A stretch of DNA of 62,530 nt, from NCBI RefSeq assembly GCF_000003815.2, contig NC_049982.1:9805948-9868477 (forward strand), written 5' to 3'. Position numbers and translations under genes: made by a program. Source of the stretch: Branchiostoma floridae (Eukaryota; Chordata; Leptocardii; Amphioxiformes; Branchiostomatidae). Below, piece by piece: positions 1 through 13,200 of the stretch; position 1 is the first letter of the stretch; every line of letters starts with the position of its first letter. The notes under the pieces are model-generated. The model saw only the letters and a program-made list of their open reading frames with translations. It searched no databases and was not told the origin of the DNA.

Positions 1-788
1 GGCTATTGGTGATGGTGGTGCTTATATAAAATGTATTGTAAGCAACAACAAGTGTGTTGTCATCAATGTCATATTTTATGTATTTTTTTATTGAATAGTA
101 GTGGATGGAATGTTCACCATATAGGATAGAGACGTGTATTGTAAATCAGGAATGGGTTTCAAGGAAAAGATTGGAGTTGAAATCGCATTGGACAGTTTTT
201 CTGGAGGCCAGCCTCTCCCGGCCTGTGTTGTCCGGTATTTGGTACAAGTGAACATAAATACTCCAAGGCCGCTCAACACCATATCAGTCGGGTTCGAATT
301 TCTCGGTTATTGCTGTTCTGTGTATCCTTAGCAGAGCAGGAAATCCGTTCAGGGAACGGCAAACTGCAAGAACGATAGTGGTTAGGGATATACGTTCTAA
401 CAACGAACCGGACAAACACAATTAGCGACTGTCTATGATCATGACACGAACATAGCTGGTGCGGTCGGGACGGTATAAATCACTCAATTCTAGACTAGGA
501 ATCGGTTCCCAGGGCAATATACATACAGTCTAACCCTAATCCATTTGAGTTACCTGTCATCAAACTACGACCATAACCATATTCATACTTCTGAATTGAA
601 AAACACTTAATTAGTTTCACTACCTCGGTCATTTATGACACATTTCCACCATGGGAAAATTGACGAAACAACGTTCTTGAATGTTGTATACAACCTGGCC
701 TAATAAATCATTTGTGGGACATGCCTTACGGCTAGTAAAAGGCCAGTGTGGTATGAATAATAATTCTACCATGAACTGATGAAAGAAC
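1..788. other. Gene-free stretch at window start
   Basis: No exon with plausible splice sites or family similarity was found on either strand. The short open frames are not protein-like. A GGTTCGAATT string near 294 resembles a tRNA B box but has no recognisable A box at the right distance. The stretch ends at the 4-bp target duplication GAAC (785-788) of the LTR element. Confidence 0.5.
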
Positions 789-1299
789 TGTAGGAGGGGT
801 AAAAATGCACTGTTTTGAAGAAATTGTTGTATCATTTAAAGCAAGATGTTATGGTTATCATTTTGTCATGTACATGCTCTGAGAAGCTACAGACAGCCCA
901 CCTGGTAACTGTAATTAGTCTGTTATCGTTGTGTGATAACTGCTGACAAGGTGTTATCCTTGGTATTGTTCTTTGATGAACTGAAGATGAAAAGAACAAC
1001 AAAGCCAATAGCAGGTACATGTGATAATTATTGTCATATGCATAGCTCGTTCACTTGTAGACAATGTCTGGATATCTGTCTGGGATTTTGAAATAAAGAA
1101 GCCAGGAGTTGTTGGGTTGGGAAGACAGTTGGACAGAGACTTGAGTGACAGAGAGAGCAGAGAGAGGGTCCCGACGAACAGCTCCCGTGCGTGTCTAACG
1201 GCATGACTGCGTCCTGTGTGTGCTTTCTTAGTCCTGTAGTTTAAACGTTCCTCGTGCAGCATTCAAAGAACCTGGGGCCACAACATCGGAACCCTTACA
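789..1299. repeat. Left LTR, 511 bp
   Basis: Direct repeat of 2633-3143 with TG...CA termini. It differs from its partner at a few scattered bases only. Confidence 0.88.
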
Positions 1300-2632
1300 T
1301 TTGGCGTTGTCGAGGCAGGATGCTGCGTAACCAAGATCTAGAGGGACGCTGCGGGACGGAGACACGCCAGGACCAGGAGCCGTGCCAGGAGATGCGCACG
1401 GGAGGGCAGGAAGGCCGCGAGGTGGAGAGGCTACCGGCAGGACTGACGGCGGCCGACATCATGGTCAGAGTGCGGGCCGCGACTTCGGCATGGTACGAGG
1501 CGACGGGGCGGTCGGTAGGACAATTGAAAAAGAAGCCGGGTGGAAGTTGTTGAACGTGAGTGTGCCCTTGACTTGAGTGGACAGAGAGAATGCCATGCTC
1601 ACGCTGCCTGACCTGTTGTGTTAGAGCTTAGCCTAGTTATGTTGGTTTTGACTAGTAGCAAGAAGTAGTGAATAGTTGTAGGTGGACTCTCTTTAATAGT
1701 TGTTGTGATGACAAGCGGCAAGACTTCCCTGTATTGTTATACTTGTATTTTACTGCATAAGTCCTGGATTAGTGTTGTGCGGCGGCCAGAGTTATTGTTG
1801 TGACGTGAGACTGTGATGTAGATAGGAGGAGGGAAGAGAAACAGTGAGAGTTGTTTTGAGGAGTTAGGATATTGAGAAATGTTGACAGTGTAAGAGTAAG
1901 TTGAATGTTTATGTTTTTGTTTACTTCCGTACTAATTGTTTTACATGCATCTGAAGGCAGAAAGGTGTTTGATGCACTATAGACAGTTCAGGGCCTGTGT
2001 TAGGTTAGTAAACAGGAATTTCGATAGGTCTGATAGGACGGTCAGGTTGTGTGCGTGTGTGTTCTGTTCTTTCTCCATGGCTTATCCCTGCATGGGTCAC
2101 ACCGGGCATAAGAGTGTTGGCGAGTTCGTGGTCATGCCACGCGTTAACCATGCCCACCAGACGGTCGCGATCCAGTCAACCCCCTTACGGGAACTCCTGC
2201 AGCGTCAGCATCGTCGCCGGGCCACCTTCCAATGAAGACCGGTGAATGTGACAGCACATGAGGAGCGACTTCGGAAAGGACGTCTGTGGCCGTGCGACAA
2301 AGGGACGGAGGGAGGACAACACGACATGCGAGAGGGGAGCGGTACTCGGGGATAGGAGGCCGCGGACAGTAAAAATGGCACCCGATCGGCTTTGGTGCGT
2401 GAGCTGAGAGGTGTGCTGAAGATGAGCAGCGGAGAGGTAGAGGACATTGAGACAGTTGAAAAATCTGTGGACTGACCTGCTAAGTCGTGAACTGTATCTG
2501 GTTTATCAATTCCACCAACATGTATTGTCTATTTGTGTTTTTTGTTGTTGTTTGTTGTATTCTACTGTGTAACATGATAGAACTGTTACTGTAGTACTCG
2601 CCGGGACGGCTCGTGGAAAACTTGGCGGTGGG

Positions 2633-3143
2633 TGTAGGAGGGGTAAAAATGCACTGTTTTGAAGAAATTGTTGTATCATTTAAAGCAAGATGTTATGGTT
2701 ATCATTTTGTCATGTACATGCTCTGAGAAGCTACAGACAGCCCACCTGGTAACTGTAATTAGTCTGTTATCGTTGTGTGATAACTGCTGACAAGGTGTTA
2801 TCCTTGGTATTGTTCTTTGATGAACTGAAGATGAAAAGAACAACAAAGCCAATAGCAGGTACATGTGATAATTATTGTCATATGCATAGCTCGTTCACTT
2901 GTAGACAATGTCTGGATATCTGTCTGGGATTTTGAAATAAAGAAGCCAGGAGTTGTTGGGTTGGGAAGACAGTTGGACAGAGACTTGAGTGACAGAGAGA
3001 GCAGAGAGAGGGTCCCGACTCACAGCTCCCGTGCGTGTCTAACGGCATGACTGTGTCCTGTGTGTGCTTTCTTAGTCCTGTAGTTTAAACGTTCCTCGTG
3101 CAGCATTCAAAGAACCTGGGGCCACACCATCGGCCCCCTTACA
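2633..3143. repeat. Right LTR, 511 bp
   Basis: Direct repeat of 789-1299, same length. It is preceded by a short purine-rich run (about 2624-2632) that could act as the polypurine tract, and followed by the GAAC target duplication. Confidence 0.88.
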
Positions 3144-3147
3144 GAAC

Positions 3148-4695
3148 GTTATTTTCAAATAATATAGCCGTCTAATTTACGATCGAAGAACGAACCAAAC
3201 AAAGAGCGAAACGACAAGGTTAATTTCCATTGCGATCACAATGAATATGGAGTCACTCCTTGTCTTTATATGATCCTGACGACCATTCGCGTGAAATTAT
3301 TCCCGGTATGTCATATGATATCCAGCCCACTACCCAGACTATGGCATTTTTACCGACCAATATAGATGACACACATATACTGTGTCATTGCGCCATCGCT
3401 TCCCCGGCTGCAGTTCCGTTCACCGGGGTCATCTACACCGGCCTTACATCTCTCACATTTTGGATTGTTCAAAACCTGTAAGTACATATTTGTCATCAAG
3501 ACTGTCCGGATTTAGATAGCACAAAAGTCTGTATATCTGTAGAAATGCAGATTTGAAAGAGCATTCTAGCCGTAATGTTGTTATCTTTCACAGATAGCCA
3601 TTTCGCATGATATTGATATCGAACCAGGAATTTATACCATATACACATAGTCCATGTTTAATTTGTATTTTTGTGGTAATTTTCATTGAAAACTTGAGTG
3701 ATGAAAGCGAAATACCATAGCTTAGTTCTATCATCATAGCTTATCCTTATATTGTATATTCAGTATACAATGCGAATGACGAAATGTGCCACAGGATAAC
3801 GGACTGGTGCCATGAGCACGTACATACAATTTGTTTTCAGCATAACTGACATGCTTGTCACCAGTCGACCCATGTCTTGACATATGATGCAGACAACACC
3901 GATTCTACCTCAGCAGATTTGATGGCTAACAGTCATGATCACAAACACCATCTACTGACGACGCACGTTTTCCTTCCCGTGTTTGTCAAACATGGGACTC
4001 ATGACCAAAGGGTATTGTCATTTCGGGGAATGGCATTATACATTCAACGATTGTCCACCCTCCCAATCCGTATGCCTCTTTCATGCCCTCTCTAAATAGA
4101 TCCACTAACCCGTATCACTGTCCCATCCCATAAGTAGGTTGACCATCCCTTAGCCCCGCCCTCCCTGACATTGCTGCCTGGTTTGGATGAGTGTGTTTCG
4201 CTGCGTTTGGAAATCTTTGGTATTAGTTCACATTGGCTGTGTTTGACAAGGGAACTCCCCCACACACATGTCATCCCCCTTCACCTACCCTCATACCAGT
4301 GTTATGATGTTGACGACATCAATTCTCTTGCTATAACTGCGCCATGGCTAGCTCCCGTTCTTAGCACTGTCCTGTCCTTCCTTTCCAAAGCATAGGACTG
4401 CCCAACGTACACCATTTTTGACTTAGACAAGACGCACCTCGTTTTTAAGACATTTGATTTTTTAGATATCAGTAGCTGCATGTTTCTACGTACGGCTTAC
4501 CTGGTTGTAGAAACAAAATACACAGTCTTTAGCTAGCTGACATCTGAGTTTTCTATTCACGTCTAGACCCCAATCTCTGACTCAGAGAACGGGTGCTGGC
4601 ACGTTGAACAACACCATCGCCGTCCACAAGAACACCACCAACAAGATTTATCCGTCCACAACTAACACGTCCGTGAAGAAAACACCAATCCAAAG
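3148..4695. other. Intergenic / 5' region of the Ig-domain gene
   Basis: No convincing coding exon. A CTGACTCAG at about 4576-4584 could be a splice acceptor leading into a 5' untranslated exon that runs to the ATG at 4696. Otherwise AT-rich non-coding DNA with no repeat recognised. Confidence 0.4.
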
Positions 4696-7600
4696 ATGAG
4701 TCTGTTCTTCCAATACGATTACGGGGCGAACGTCCTCAGCAGCCCTCGGTACGACCACCGAAGGATGCCGATGAGATATGAGGTCACACACCTAGTTCCT
4801 TTTAGGCTCCGCATGTTTGGTTTTGCCAGAAATTTGGACAAGTACATCGCCTTTTCCGTTTTTGACATAGGGCACGTGAGAAGTTAACTTTTCAGTTACA
4901 GCACATGGTCTTTCAATAGATAATACCCCTATTGTTCTTGGCCACACAAAACTTTTTGGCGCGATGGCATACGACATCCATGCTATACAGCTGCCACTGG
5001 TAAGGACTTTCGGAGGAATGGACATATCCATGACATAGGGATAGGTGAGGTGATGGTTAACAAAAGGTAGTAGAAGGACGAAGCCATCTAACAACACCAA
5101 AGGGAGAGGATAATGTCTACGAGGACGAACAAACTGGATTCCATCATTTCATTGTCCTGATATTTGGTAAACTAAGGACGTAGAATAGATGGTTTGGAAT
5201 TTACCGGCTGTCTTGATGAATTGACGTAGAGTATCCATGTATACAGTCTAGGGATACAAAGATGTAATGCTTATTTACTATTCTATATATACGTCATCAC
5301 ACATCCATGCGGTCTTTATTGATATGCATGACCCGATGATCTTGAAGTAGGTGGCAGTGCAGTCTTGTCAAAATCGGTACCGTGTCGCTGATAGGTACAT
5401 GTTGCTGCTTAATATAGCCACGGGGTAGAAGTGTAAAATGTGTGTCCTGTCCAACAGAAAATGGACCCCTCTCTGACGGCCCGGGCCCTGCTCTCGGATG
5501 CGGGGGCGAACTACTATCGCAGGGCACCACGGGCCGCCTTCAAGCCAAGCTATGAACCACTGAGGTAGTCACACAATTATAACCAAGCATGCGATGTTGT
5601 ATGATATGCACGCTCAGTATTGGCCGACTTACAAAATTTCAACTTCGTCTTTCTCTGGTATTTGCCGACTTTAATGCAAACCAGTAGGTTGCCTTTGTGT
5701 TGGCAATGTCATAAAGTCAACTTGTCAAAAGTAACTTTGTTTCCAATGTGCCAGCATAAGCCTGACTTTGCTCCCTTCAAGGCTAGCCTTATCGTTAACA
5801 ACGCTCGATGAACAAAGAAACGCACTAACTCACAAACTATTCATGACTGAGAACACTATCAAGAAAGAAACTCACTTTCTGTTACATCTGAAATCCAGCA
5901 GGCCGAGACGTTTCGACCCGTCCAAATACGGGGACGACGACTTTGACCGCTACAGCGCCGGGCGAACCCCGCCGCGAACCCCACCCCGGTCCCGTCGTTA
6001 TTCGGAGAGCGAAGACTTCGAGAGCACACCGGTTCGGTTGGGGAGGAGGGGCAGCTTTTCAGGATCACCAAGGTGTTGTTATGTACAGTATCTAGAGGAT
6101 GTGCAATTTTTCAAAAGTTAGTCTGTGAACAGAAGGGCATTGAAAAGAGTGCGCATGCTATTAAGACAGAATGTCAGTAAAACACCAAGCAACCAGAAAT
6201 CACCACTATAAACCATTGCTTATCGTGTGCCGTTTATCATAATTTATCACACTCCACACTGTGGTTTCTGAAAAAAAAATAGAAGAACAGTTACGATGAC
6301 TTAAAAAATCGTTGTCTTTCAGCTATGGACAAGAGGAAACGTTTGATGACATCTTTGACCCGGAGAGTTTTGGACTTCCGCGTAGACCATGGTCCTACCG
6401 AAGGCGACACGAAGAGAAAAAGGTGTACATGCCTAAAGGCAAGTCATTTACTGCAATATAATTGACATATATGCTTCACTACATGTATATTTAAGATGAA
6501 ATACGCTTTACTGGTCTTGGGTCAGTTCGGATAATAGTAAGCCTTTGAATTGATACTTGATAATACATTCATGGTTATACAGTATGATGATAAAGTCAAT
6601 GACCAACTTTTCTTCCTATTCGGTGCATACGGTGTCATGCACAAGGCATGGTCGTTTTTTATTAAATGGTCCCACGACCCAACGTACTATGTCTCATGAC
6701 ACCGTATAATCTGAGGGTACAAGGAAAACCCTATTCTAAGACGAGTGTGAAAAATGATGACGGAAATGTACGATTGTTCTTCCCTCGCTCTTCTGTGGTA
6801 TCAGGGAAGCCACCCATGTTCACTACCGGCCTGAGGACCATCACTGTGGGGAAGGGAGTCACCGCGCGATTCACGTGCTCAGTGCGTGGTGATCCCGTGC
6901 CAAGGGTCAAATGGTATCGTGATGACGAGATCATCACCCACGACGGTTTCAAGTACAGGTAGTGTGTATGGTACTTTTCAGGCACACAATTCTTTCTTGT
7001 GAGCCACTGAACGAGACATACATAATGAATGCACTGATGCCTGCAATGGCAAGATAACAGCTTTACTCGAGATCGACCATTATGGCTTTGCGTATTTCTT
7101 TGATGTACATGCTAACATGTACATGTACTTGTGACTGCTTTAGAGACAATAGATGAAACAATCATTGATTTGCAAAATAACTTTAATTGATGGTAATCAG
7201 ATATTCAAGATAGCGATCATTTGGATGTTGGTATTTACCAAAAAATTGAATTAGTCATTGACTTGGCAAATAATACAGGCTTCTCCCCTTCTCCTGCACC
7301 TTTATTTACTGTAAATGCATTTAACTTCGCGGGGATTTAATTTCACGGAAGCGGGAAAAAGGACTTTTCGCGGTGGTTTTATTTTCGCGGTAACACCATA
7401 GACATGCAGTCTAAAATAATACCATAATAGAAAAATGTTCGCGGTGGTTTTAAGTTCGCGGCGAAGTGGCCACCGCGAAAACCGCGAACATTAATCCACC
7501 GCGAACATTTCTGCATTTACTTCACTTTTCTTTACTTCATTGTTATTGTTTTGACGTGCGAAATAAACAATCTTTTTTTACTTGCAGGGCCTATGACGTT

Positions 7601-9091
7601 TGTGGCGTGATGACGCTGGAGGTACGTCACGCGAATGTCCGTGACACCGGGTACTATACCTGCATGGCCATTAACGACTCCGGCACCCGCACGTCGGTCG
7701 GCAGGCTGTACGTGTCCGGTACGTGATGCACCTTTCTGATGGACGTGATAACTTAGCCACGAACAGACAAGTAAACACATAATGTTGTGGAATGACAGGG
7801 TTTTCTTATTCCAGTTATATCAGCTAATGCCTCATAATATAGGGGTCGTGCAGACAAGTCCTCATCAAATAAATACAACCTGTATGTCTGTATCTATATA
7901 GCCGGTATAACCGCCCTTCAGCGTAACGCACCAGCTAACCTACAAAATGGTTGGGAGGTTACACTCATCAGATGACAACCACTTGGCGGGGAGCAGTGTT
8001 TGGTGCACAGTCAGTCAATGTTCACAACCCGGATGTTGTAAGAGATATCTTAGAATCATCTTATTCTTCTTTCAGAGAAAATGGGGGAACAGCTTGAGAA
8101 AGAAATGGATGAAGAGATTGCGGCCAGGAAAAAGGCCGTGGCCGCCGCCGTGGCCTCCGCAGTCTGGGGGGAGGGAGAGGACGCCGTCACCGCCATCAGG
8201 AACACCCTGCACGCCGCCTCACAGGACAAAGCCATCCCGGAGGGCCCGCTCTTCGGACCGACCCAGCCGGAGAGCAGGGAGCTGGAGATGGGCGACGACA
8301 GGTTTGGGGAGAGAGCGGAGGTTGGAAGAGCCGGGGACGTCCAGCTCTACGAAAGGGAAGGAAAAGAGGGCCAAGGCGGCCCGGGAAGGAAATTCAAGGG
8401 AGAAATCTCTGCCGATGCTTACGAAGATTATTCGGGTCCTGGGAGGAAGTTCAAGGAAAGGCCCGAGAAATGGGATGTGCAGGCCTTGAAGGAGGAATAC
8501 GCCGCCGGTCCAGGCAGAAAGTTCAAGGGTGACATCTCTGCTGTAGCGTACGAAGATTATTCGGGTCCTGGAAGAAAGTTCAAGGAAGGTCAGCCCACTA
8601 GCGCTCCGGTGGAGCCTAAAGCCGCCCAAAAGGAAGCTGAGGGCCCCGGTAGAAAGTTTAAGGGAGAAATTGCTGCAGATGCGTATGCAGATTACCAAGG
8701 CCCGGGCAGGAAGTTCAAAGACGGAGAGCCCAAAGCTCCTACAGCGCCACCAGCCCCACCAGCCCCGCCATCAGCGGACAAAGCAACTCCTTTCGCCAAG
8801 AAGACCAACCCGTACCTGAAGCTGAGCCAGACCAGAGTGGAAGCCAAGGTGGGGGAGAAAGTCGAGTTCGCCTGTTTCGCCACCGGGGACCCGATCCCAG
8901 GGGTAGAGTGGCGGAAAGGCAGCAGCATCCTGCCGTCATCAGGCCGGTACGACCTGTACGAAGACGACGACGAGGTCGTTTACTTCGTCATCCGCAAAGT
9001 GGTCGAAAAGGATGCTGGAATCTACACCTGCCACACATCCAACACTAAGGGTACGGTCACAGGCAACGTGGAGCTTGTAGTACGCAGCTAA
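4696..9091 (+). CDS. Two-Ig-domain cytoskeletal-type protein with GPGRKFK repeats (7 exons, 594 aa)
   Basis: Exons 4696-4782, 5458-5564, 5899-6072, 6323-6438, 6805-6958, 7588-7718 and 8076-9091 join with matching phases into 595 codons. Residues 1-160 are basic and rich in Arg, Ser, Pro and Tyr, without a signal peptide. Residues about 162-257 form an I-set Ig domain (Cys in FTCSV, Trp in VKWYRDD, the D-G-YYTC motif). Residues about 258-357 are charged and helical. About 358-471 hold six GPGRKFK motifs, and 500-594 form a second Ig domain (FACFATGD, VEWRKGS, DAGIYTC). Intracellular Ig domains of this kind occur in muscle and actin-associated proteins (titin, palladin and myosin light-chain kinase groups), so a cytoskeletal role is inferred; no kinase domain is present. 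The exon at 6323-6438 uses a GC donor (GCAAGT at 6439). The 3' neighbour PTGR3 copy A is convergent. No named orthologue recognised. Confidence 0.85.
7309..7520. mobile_element. Short inverted-repeat MITE (CTGTAAATGCATTT family), copy 1
   Basis: Begins ACTGTAAATGCATTTAA and ends TTTCTGCATTTAC, an imperfect terminal inverted repeat. The interior is full of TTCGCGG / CCGCGAA strings that fold on themselves. It lies in intron 5 of the Ig-domain gene. Related copies sit at 34945-35155 and 37397-37570. Confidence 0.75.
8377..8721 (+). repeat. Protein-level repeat: three paired GPGRKFK modules
   Basis: Six GPGRKFK motifs are arranged as three pairs. Within a pair, two motifs are separated by 12-13 residues of the type GEISADAYEDYS. 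The pairs are separated by variable linkers of about 17-20 residues. DNA copies are diverged, so the array is old rather than a recent slippage product. Confidence 0.9.
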
Positions 9092-9367
9092 ATGTACAGA
9101 ATCCAACTCGAGTAGCAGTCAGAAGTTGCATTGTCTGGAATCATACTTAGTAACATTGAGATCACCCCAGCCTATCCCACAAGCAATGCGCAAGTAGTCT
9201 TATTCCTTCGCAAGATGTTCTGTAGCGTAGTAAGCTGTTACAAGGCCTTGTCAATATCATCCGTAATCCATCCATTCATTCATACAATATTAGTGTCTCC
9301 CTCCCCAAACAGCTGATTACTTACATGAAGTCACATGGTAAACATTGGCAAAACTTCCTGATGACCA

Positions 9368-9373
9368 AATAAA
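9368..9373 (+). terminator. Candidate polyadenylation signal of the Ig-domain gene
   Basis: AATAAA 277 nt after the stop codon. A second AATAAA lies at 9621-9626. Assignment rests on position only. Confidence 0.45.
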
Positions 9374-9657
9374 TATGATGTCATCTGGCTGTACACAATG
9401 GAGAAACGTTAAAAATCAATCCATATCTTTGATAATGAAATAATATTGTTATGACGTATGGCAATTCTTTCAACATAAAAGCAAGGATAATCATATTGAG
9501 GTTGCAATCACGGAGAAATGGAAGCATTTCTGGTGGAGAAAACACATTGTACAGTGTTGGCTGGCCCAAGTGGTATTTAACATGAACCCCACGTTTTATA
9601 CTGAAGTAACGACAATTTCAAATAAAGTTACCAAAATTTGAAGAACATCTTACTGTT

Positions 9658-9663
9658 TTTATT
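9658..9663 (-). terminator. Candidate polyadenylation signal of PTGR3 copy A
   Basis: AATAAA on the - strand about 560 nt beyond the stop codon. The surrounding sequence is conserved in the duplicate (19431-19436 for copy B), which supports a shared functional 3' end. Confidence 0.5.
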
Positions 9664-10224
9664 TTCAAAATAATCCAATTAATGGAATAGCCATTGTTAT
9701 CAACGACCATTATATCTTGCATGATACTCATCGTTGTGTACAACATTTGTATTATAATGCAATACAATGCATTATGCAATACAGACAAACTGTAAATATC
9801 ACCAACTGAACTGGCAAACAGTAAAAATACCTTGTGCCTGAAAATAGTGTGATGTAAAGTCAGACCCATGTAAACATTTTCATAAATTTTCATTCTCAAT
9901 TCTTCCTCAAATCAAAACAACACAGTACAACTGGCAAGAGCTTTCAATTATAATAAGAGCAAAAGACTATTGCGAGCATCATTGCTGAAGTGCCTATGTA
10001 TCCAACATAACCCATTTGACAGTGGCTATACCAAAAATGTTATCTTCATTAAACTATCCTGCGCTATTATAAAAGACAATTACATTTCTTGAGGAGAAAT
10101 GGAATATCACTATCGTATTTGGTAGCAATCAGAATTGATTATTATCATCAATGATTAATACTGCTTTCGATCAGAAATTCTGTATGTGAGAGATAGATAA
10201 AACTCGGACACAATCCAGTTGATA

Positions 10225-13200
10225 CTACAGCTTGCTGTTTCCTTCTGGAAACTCGACGATGATCTTGCCTTTGCTCTGACCGGTGTAGAGATACTGTGAA
10301 ACACAAGAAAGAACATTAAAAAATCACCAGGACAAAAAAACAAAACAAAAAAACAAACAAACAAGCAAATCAAAAACAATATCTCTGCTTTTACAGATGA
10401 AAGAAGATCTCTGCAGGACAAGACAGTTTATGTGGTTTTGACCACTGCATATTACTATGGTAGGTATGTGTTTCTAGCCGCATACTGTCAGAAGATCTAG
10501 ATTTACATCTGCTCACATGTTCCCCAGATTTTAAACACAGAAAAAGAAAATGTAACCCCAGCCCTCACCTCCACAGCGTCAGGTATAGACTGCAGTCCTT
10601 TGTTAAAGACACCTGTCCCAGAAGCCTCGCCCCTGTCCACCTGTGACACCAGGTCTCCGGCATTGTACATGGACACCAGGCGCTGATAGTACTCCACCCA
10701 CAGGTCGGTATAGTGGCTCAGGAGAAACCCACGCACACTGGCCGACTTAGTCAATAACTGAATATGAATATTGGTATGAATATGTTTATATCACATCATA
10801 CTTGTTCAGTTTATCTATTCATTCAAGTCGAGGGCAGTGGGTAGGACTCCATGTTAGCATAGAATTTGATGCTACTTTCCTCAGCAAAGAAGACTGTCTG
10901 GAGTTTGAAGAAAAAATCAATCCAATTTTTCCCCTTGTTTACAAATCAAATGTCAAATCAATTCTTCAAATATGGCTATTTTCTCAGATGTTCACATTAC
11001 AGGGTGCTCCTTCTTTACAATGAGGGCTAATGTCATATCATCGACCAGACTACCTGGTGTGCAATTTTGAAACATACTGTACATAACAAAAAAAGAGTTT
11101 AAACACTACAGTTACTACACCTTCGGAGGGAGGGTAGCCCCTCCCCTGATGGGCGTGTAGCCTGTGTCAGATTTGTACCCTGCGATGAACCCAATCACAA
11201 TTAGCCTGCCCTTCAGAGCCAGCCTGCGAGTCGCAACATTAAATGGCACTGTTATCTATCAACAGATCCACAACACTCTTTGCAGCTGTGATGTTCGTTC
11301 ATCGGGAGTCCATGAGGACCTTGCAGCTGTAGTACTCATGATTAAGTATATAAAATCATTGAATAGGTGTAGTTTTACTTCCTTAGAAAAAAATAGTGCA
11401 GACTTCTGTGGCACAATGAACATTTCTACATGTTAACAGAGAAGTGTTGCTTTTTAGGCTATTTCTTGAATGATAAGCTGCAGCTAGTCATGGAGGCTAA
11501 AAACACAGAAAACATCATGAAAAGTACCTTACCTGTTCACACAGGTGTCAAACATCTGTGCTCCAACAGACTCATAGACTACATCAACTCCTTTCTGAAA
11601 ACAAAATTGAAAACACAGGTTTAGTTCAGAATATATCAGTTTCTGTCGTGATACCCGTAATATTGTTAGCCAGAAAAACATTCCCCTCTACTTTAAAAAA
11701 CATAGCCTAGACCACATCTGCATATTAAGTGCCCGAGTGACTAAGGTAACTACACACCGGACTGCCATCCTCTTTGCAGCATCCAGCACTGAGCAGATGC
11801 CTCTGTACACTCACCAACACTACTCAAGATTAGATCGTCTTAGCAGCATCTGAACGTCTCTGTCTGATTCTCTTGACCAACCTAAAAGGTACAACAGTTT
11901 CAGTTTCCCTAGTCCTAGGACTATCAGTACTAAAGCGCCTGCAATGCATGTAAACAGATACAACAGTCTGGTTTACTCACTGGATATTCAGTCTTCAATA
12001 CTTCATTCAAGTCCTCCTTCTTGTAGTTGATTGGACGATCACAGCCGATGCTCTGGGAAAATAAGTGTCGAGAAAGGTGGGTAAGGATGATTGACTCATA
12101 ATGGAAGAAGGAAAGATTCTAGGGTAGGGGGTTTAGTTACAATTCAGCCAGCTATCGAAAAATTAATTCCTACCCTAAGAAACTCCATTTTTGTATCGGT
12201 AGAACATGTCCCAATGACATGGCAGCCTGCTTTCTTGGCCAGCTGTACCTGGAAAAGGGAAATGAGGTATCATGACCATGTGGTGTTTGTATGCAATATG
12301 TAAGGCTCATTTGAATGAAATTTAGTCTGTGACAGAAATTGATATTTCAAAGATCAGACACGCTATTTCTGTATCTTCTGTATACAGTGCTTCCAACATG
12401 ATTTCTGATTGAAGGCTTATTAATAATAATGGTTTATTCAAAAGTCAGACGTCACAGTTGCCACCTTGCAGCCAACGGCTGAATTGCGTGGTAAACTACA
12501 CAAGACAAAAATGTCAAGAGCTCTAGATACACTGATTAAAATATACTGGTCTAAATACACAAGTTAAAATCGTCGGTCAACGACGTTTACAGTTGATACA
12601 GTTTCGGGGTATTTAAATCACAGATGTTCATAGAATATCATACATATATATAGGATATTATCATACATATATAAAACAGTTCAAAACACAACGAGTAGCG
12701 AACACAGCGAAGGCAATTAAGCGTTCAGAAGTCTAGTCATGTGAGGAACAGCGCTGGATCTATATCTATCAGTCTTACAGTGTATAATGTCTAGTTTCTG
12801 TGATGATCGTGTCGACCTTCCACTTATTTCCCCCCGAGAAGAAGGGAGAAGGTGTCTGAATTGTTCAGATGACTGCAGTGATCTGGCGAACTTCATCGTT
12901 AAGGCTTCGCGACGGTCTTCGAGTGTGGGTAGGTCTAGTAAGTCACATGCCTTGGTGTAGGACGTAAAGTCAGGGCCTAAAATGATTCTGCAGGCACGTC
13001 TTTGAACAGATTCGATCTTCTTACTGAGCACGCTGGGTAGTCCGGGGTGCCACACGGGGGTACAGTACTCTGTTATGGGACGGATGTAGGTGATGTAGAC
13101 TGTCACAAGATCTTCGGTTGGGAGGCGGAAGTGTTTGAGTTTACATAGGAGAAAGAGCCGTTGACTGGCTTTCTTATACATAGTGTTGACATGAGTGTTC

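Larger units (their letters stand above)
789..3143. mobile_element. Non-autonomous LTR retrotransposon (TRIM/LARD-like), full length
   Basis: Two direct repeats of 511 bp (789-1299 and 2633-3143) begin TGTAGGAGGGG and end CCTTACA, the TG...CA ends usual for LTRs. They are flanked by a perfect 4-bp target duplication GAAC (785-788 and 3144-3147). The 1,333-bp interior carries no reverse transcriptase, protease or integrase. Only short GC-rich frames are present (about 1254-1576), so mobilisation would need enzymes supplied in trans. The two LTRs differ at only a handful of positions (for example near 1170, 1208 and 1285-1292), implying a recent insertion. Orientation and superfamily are uncertain; the sequence just inside the left LTR (TTTGGCGTTGTCGAGG) could serve as a primer-binding site for + orientation. 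Confidence 0.85.
9092..10224. other. Convergent 3' flank between the Ig gene and PTGR3 copy A
   Basis: No coding exon. Holds 3' untranslated and intergenic DNA of two convergent genes, with AATAAA on the + strand at 9368 and 9621 and on the - strand at 9658-9663. Parts of it (about 9370-9700) recur at about 19060-19450 as part of the segmental duplication. Confidence 0.7.

Noticed and set aside
1254-1576. Gag-like protein inside the LTR element
   Set aside because: Two overlapping short GC-rich frames without a zinc knuckle or capsid motif; not supported as coding.
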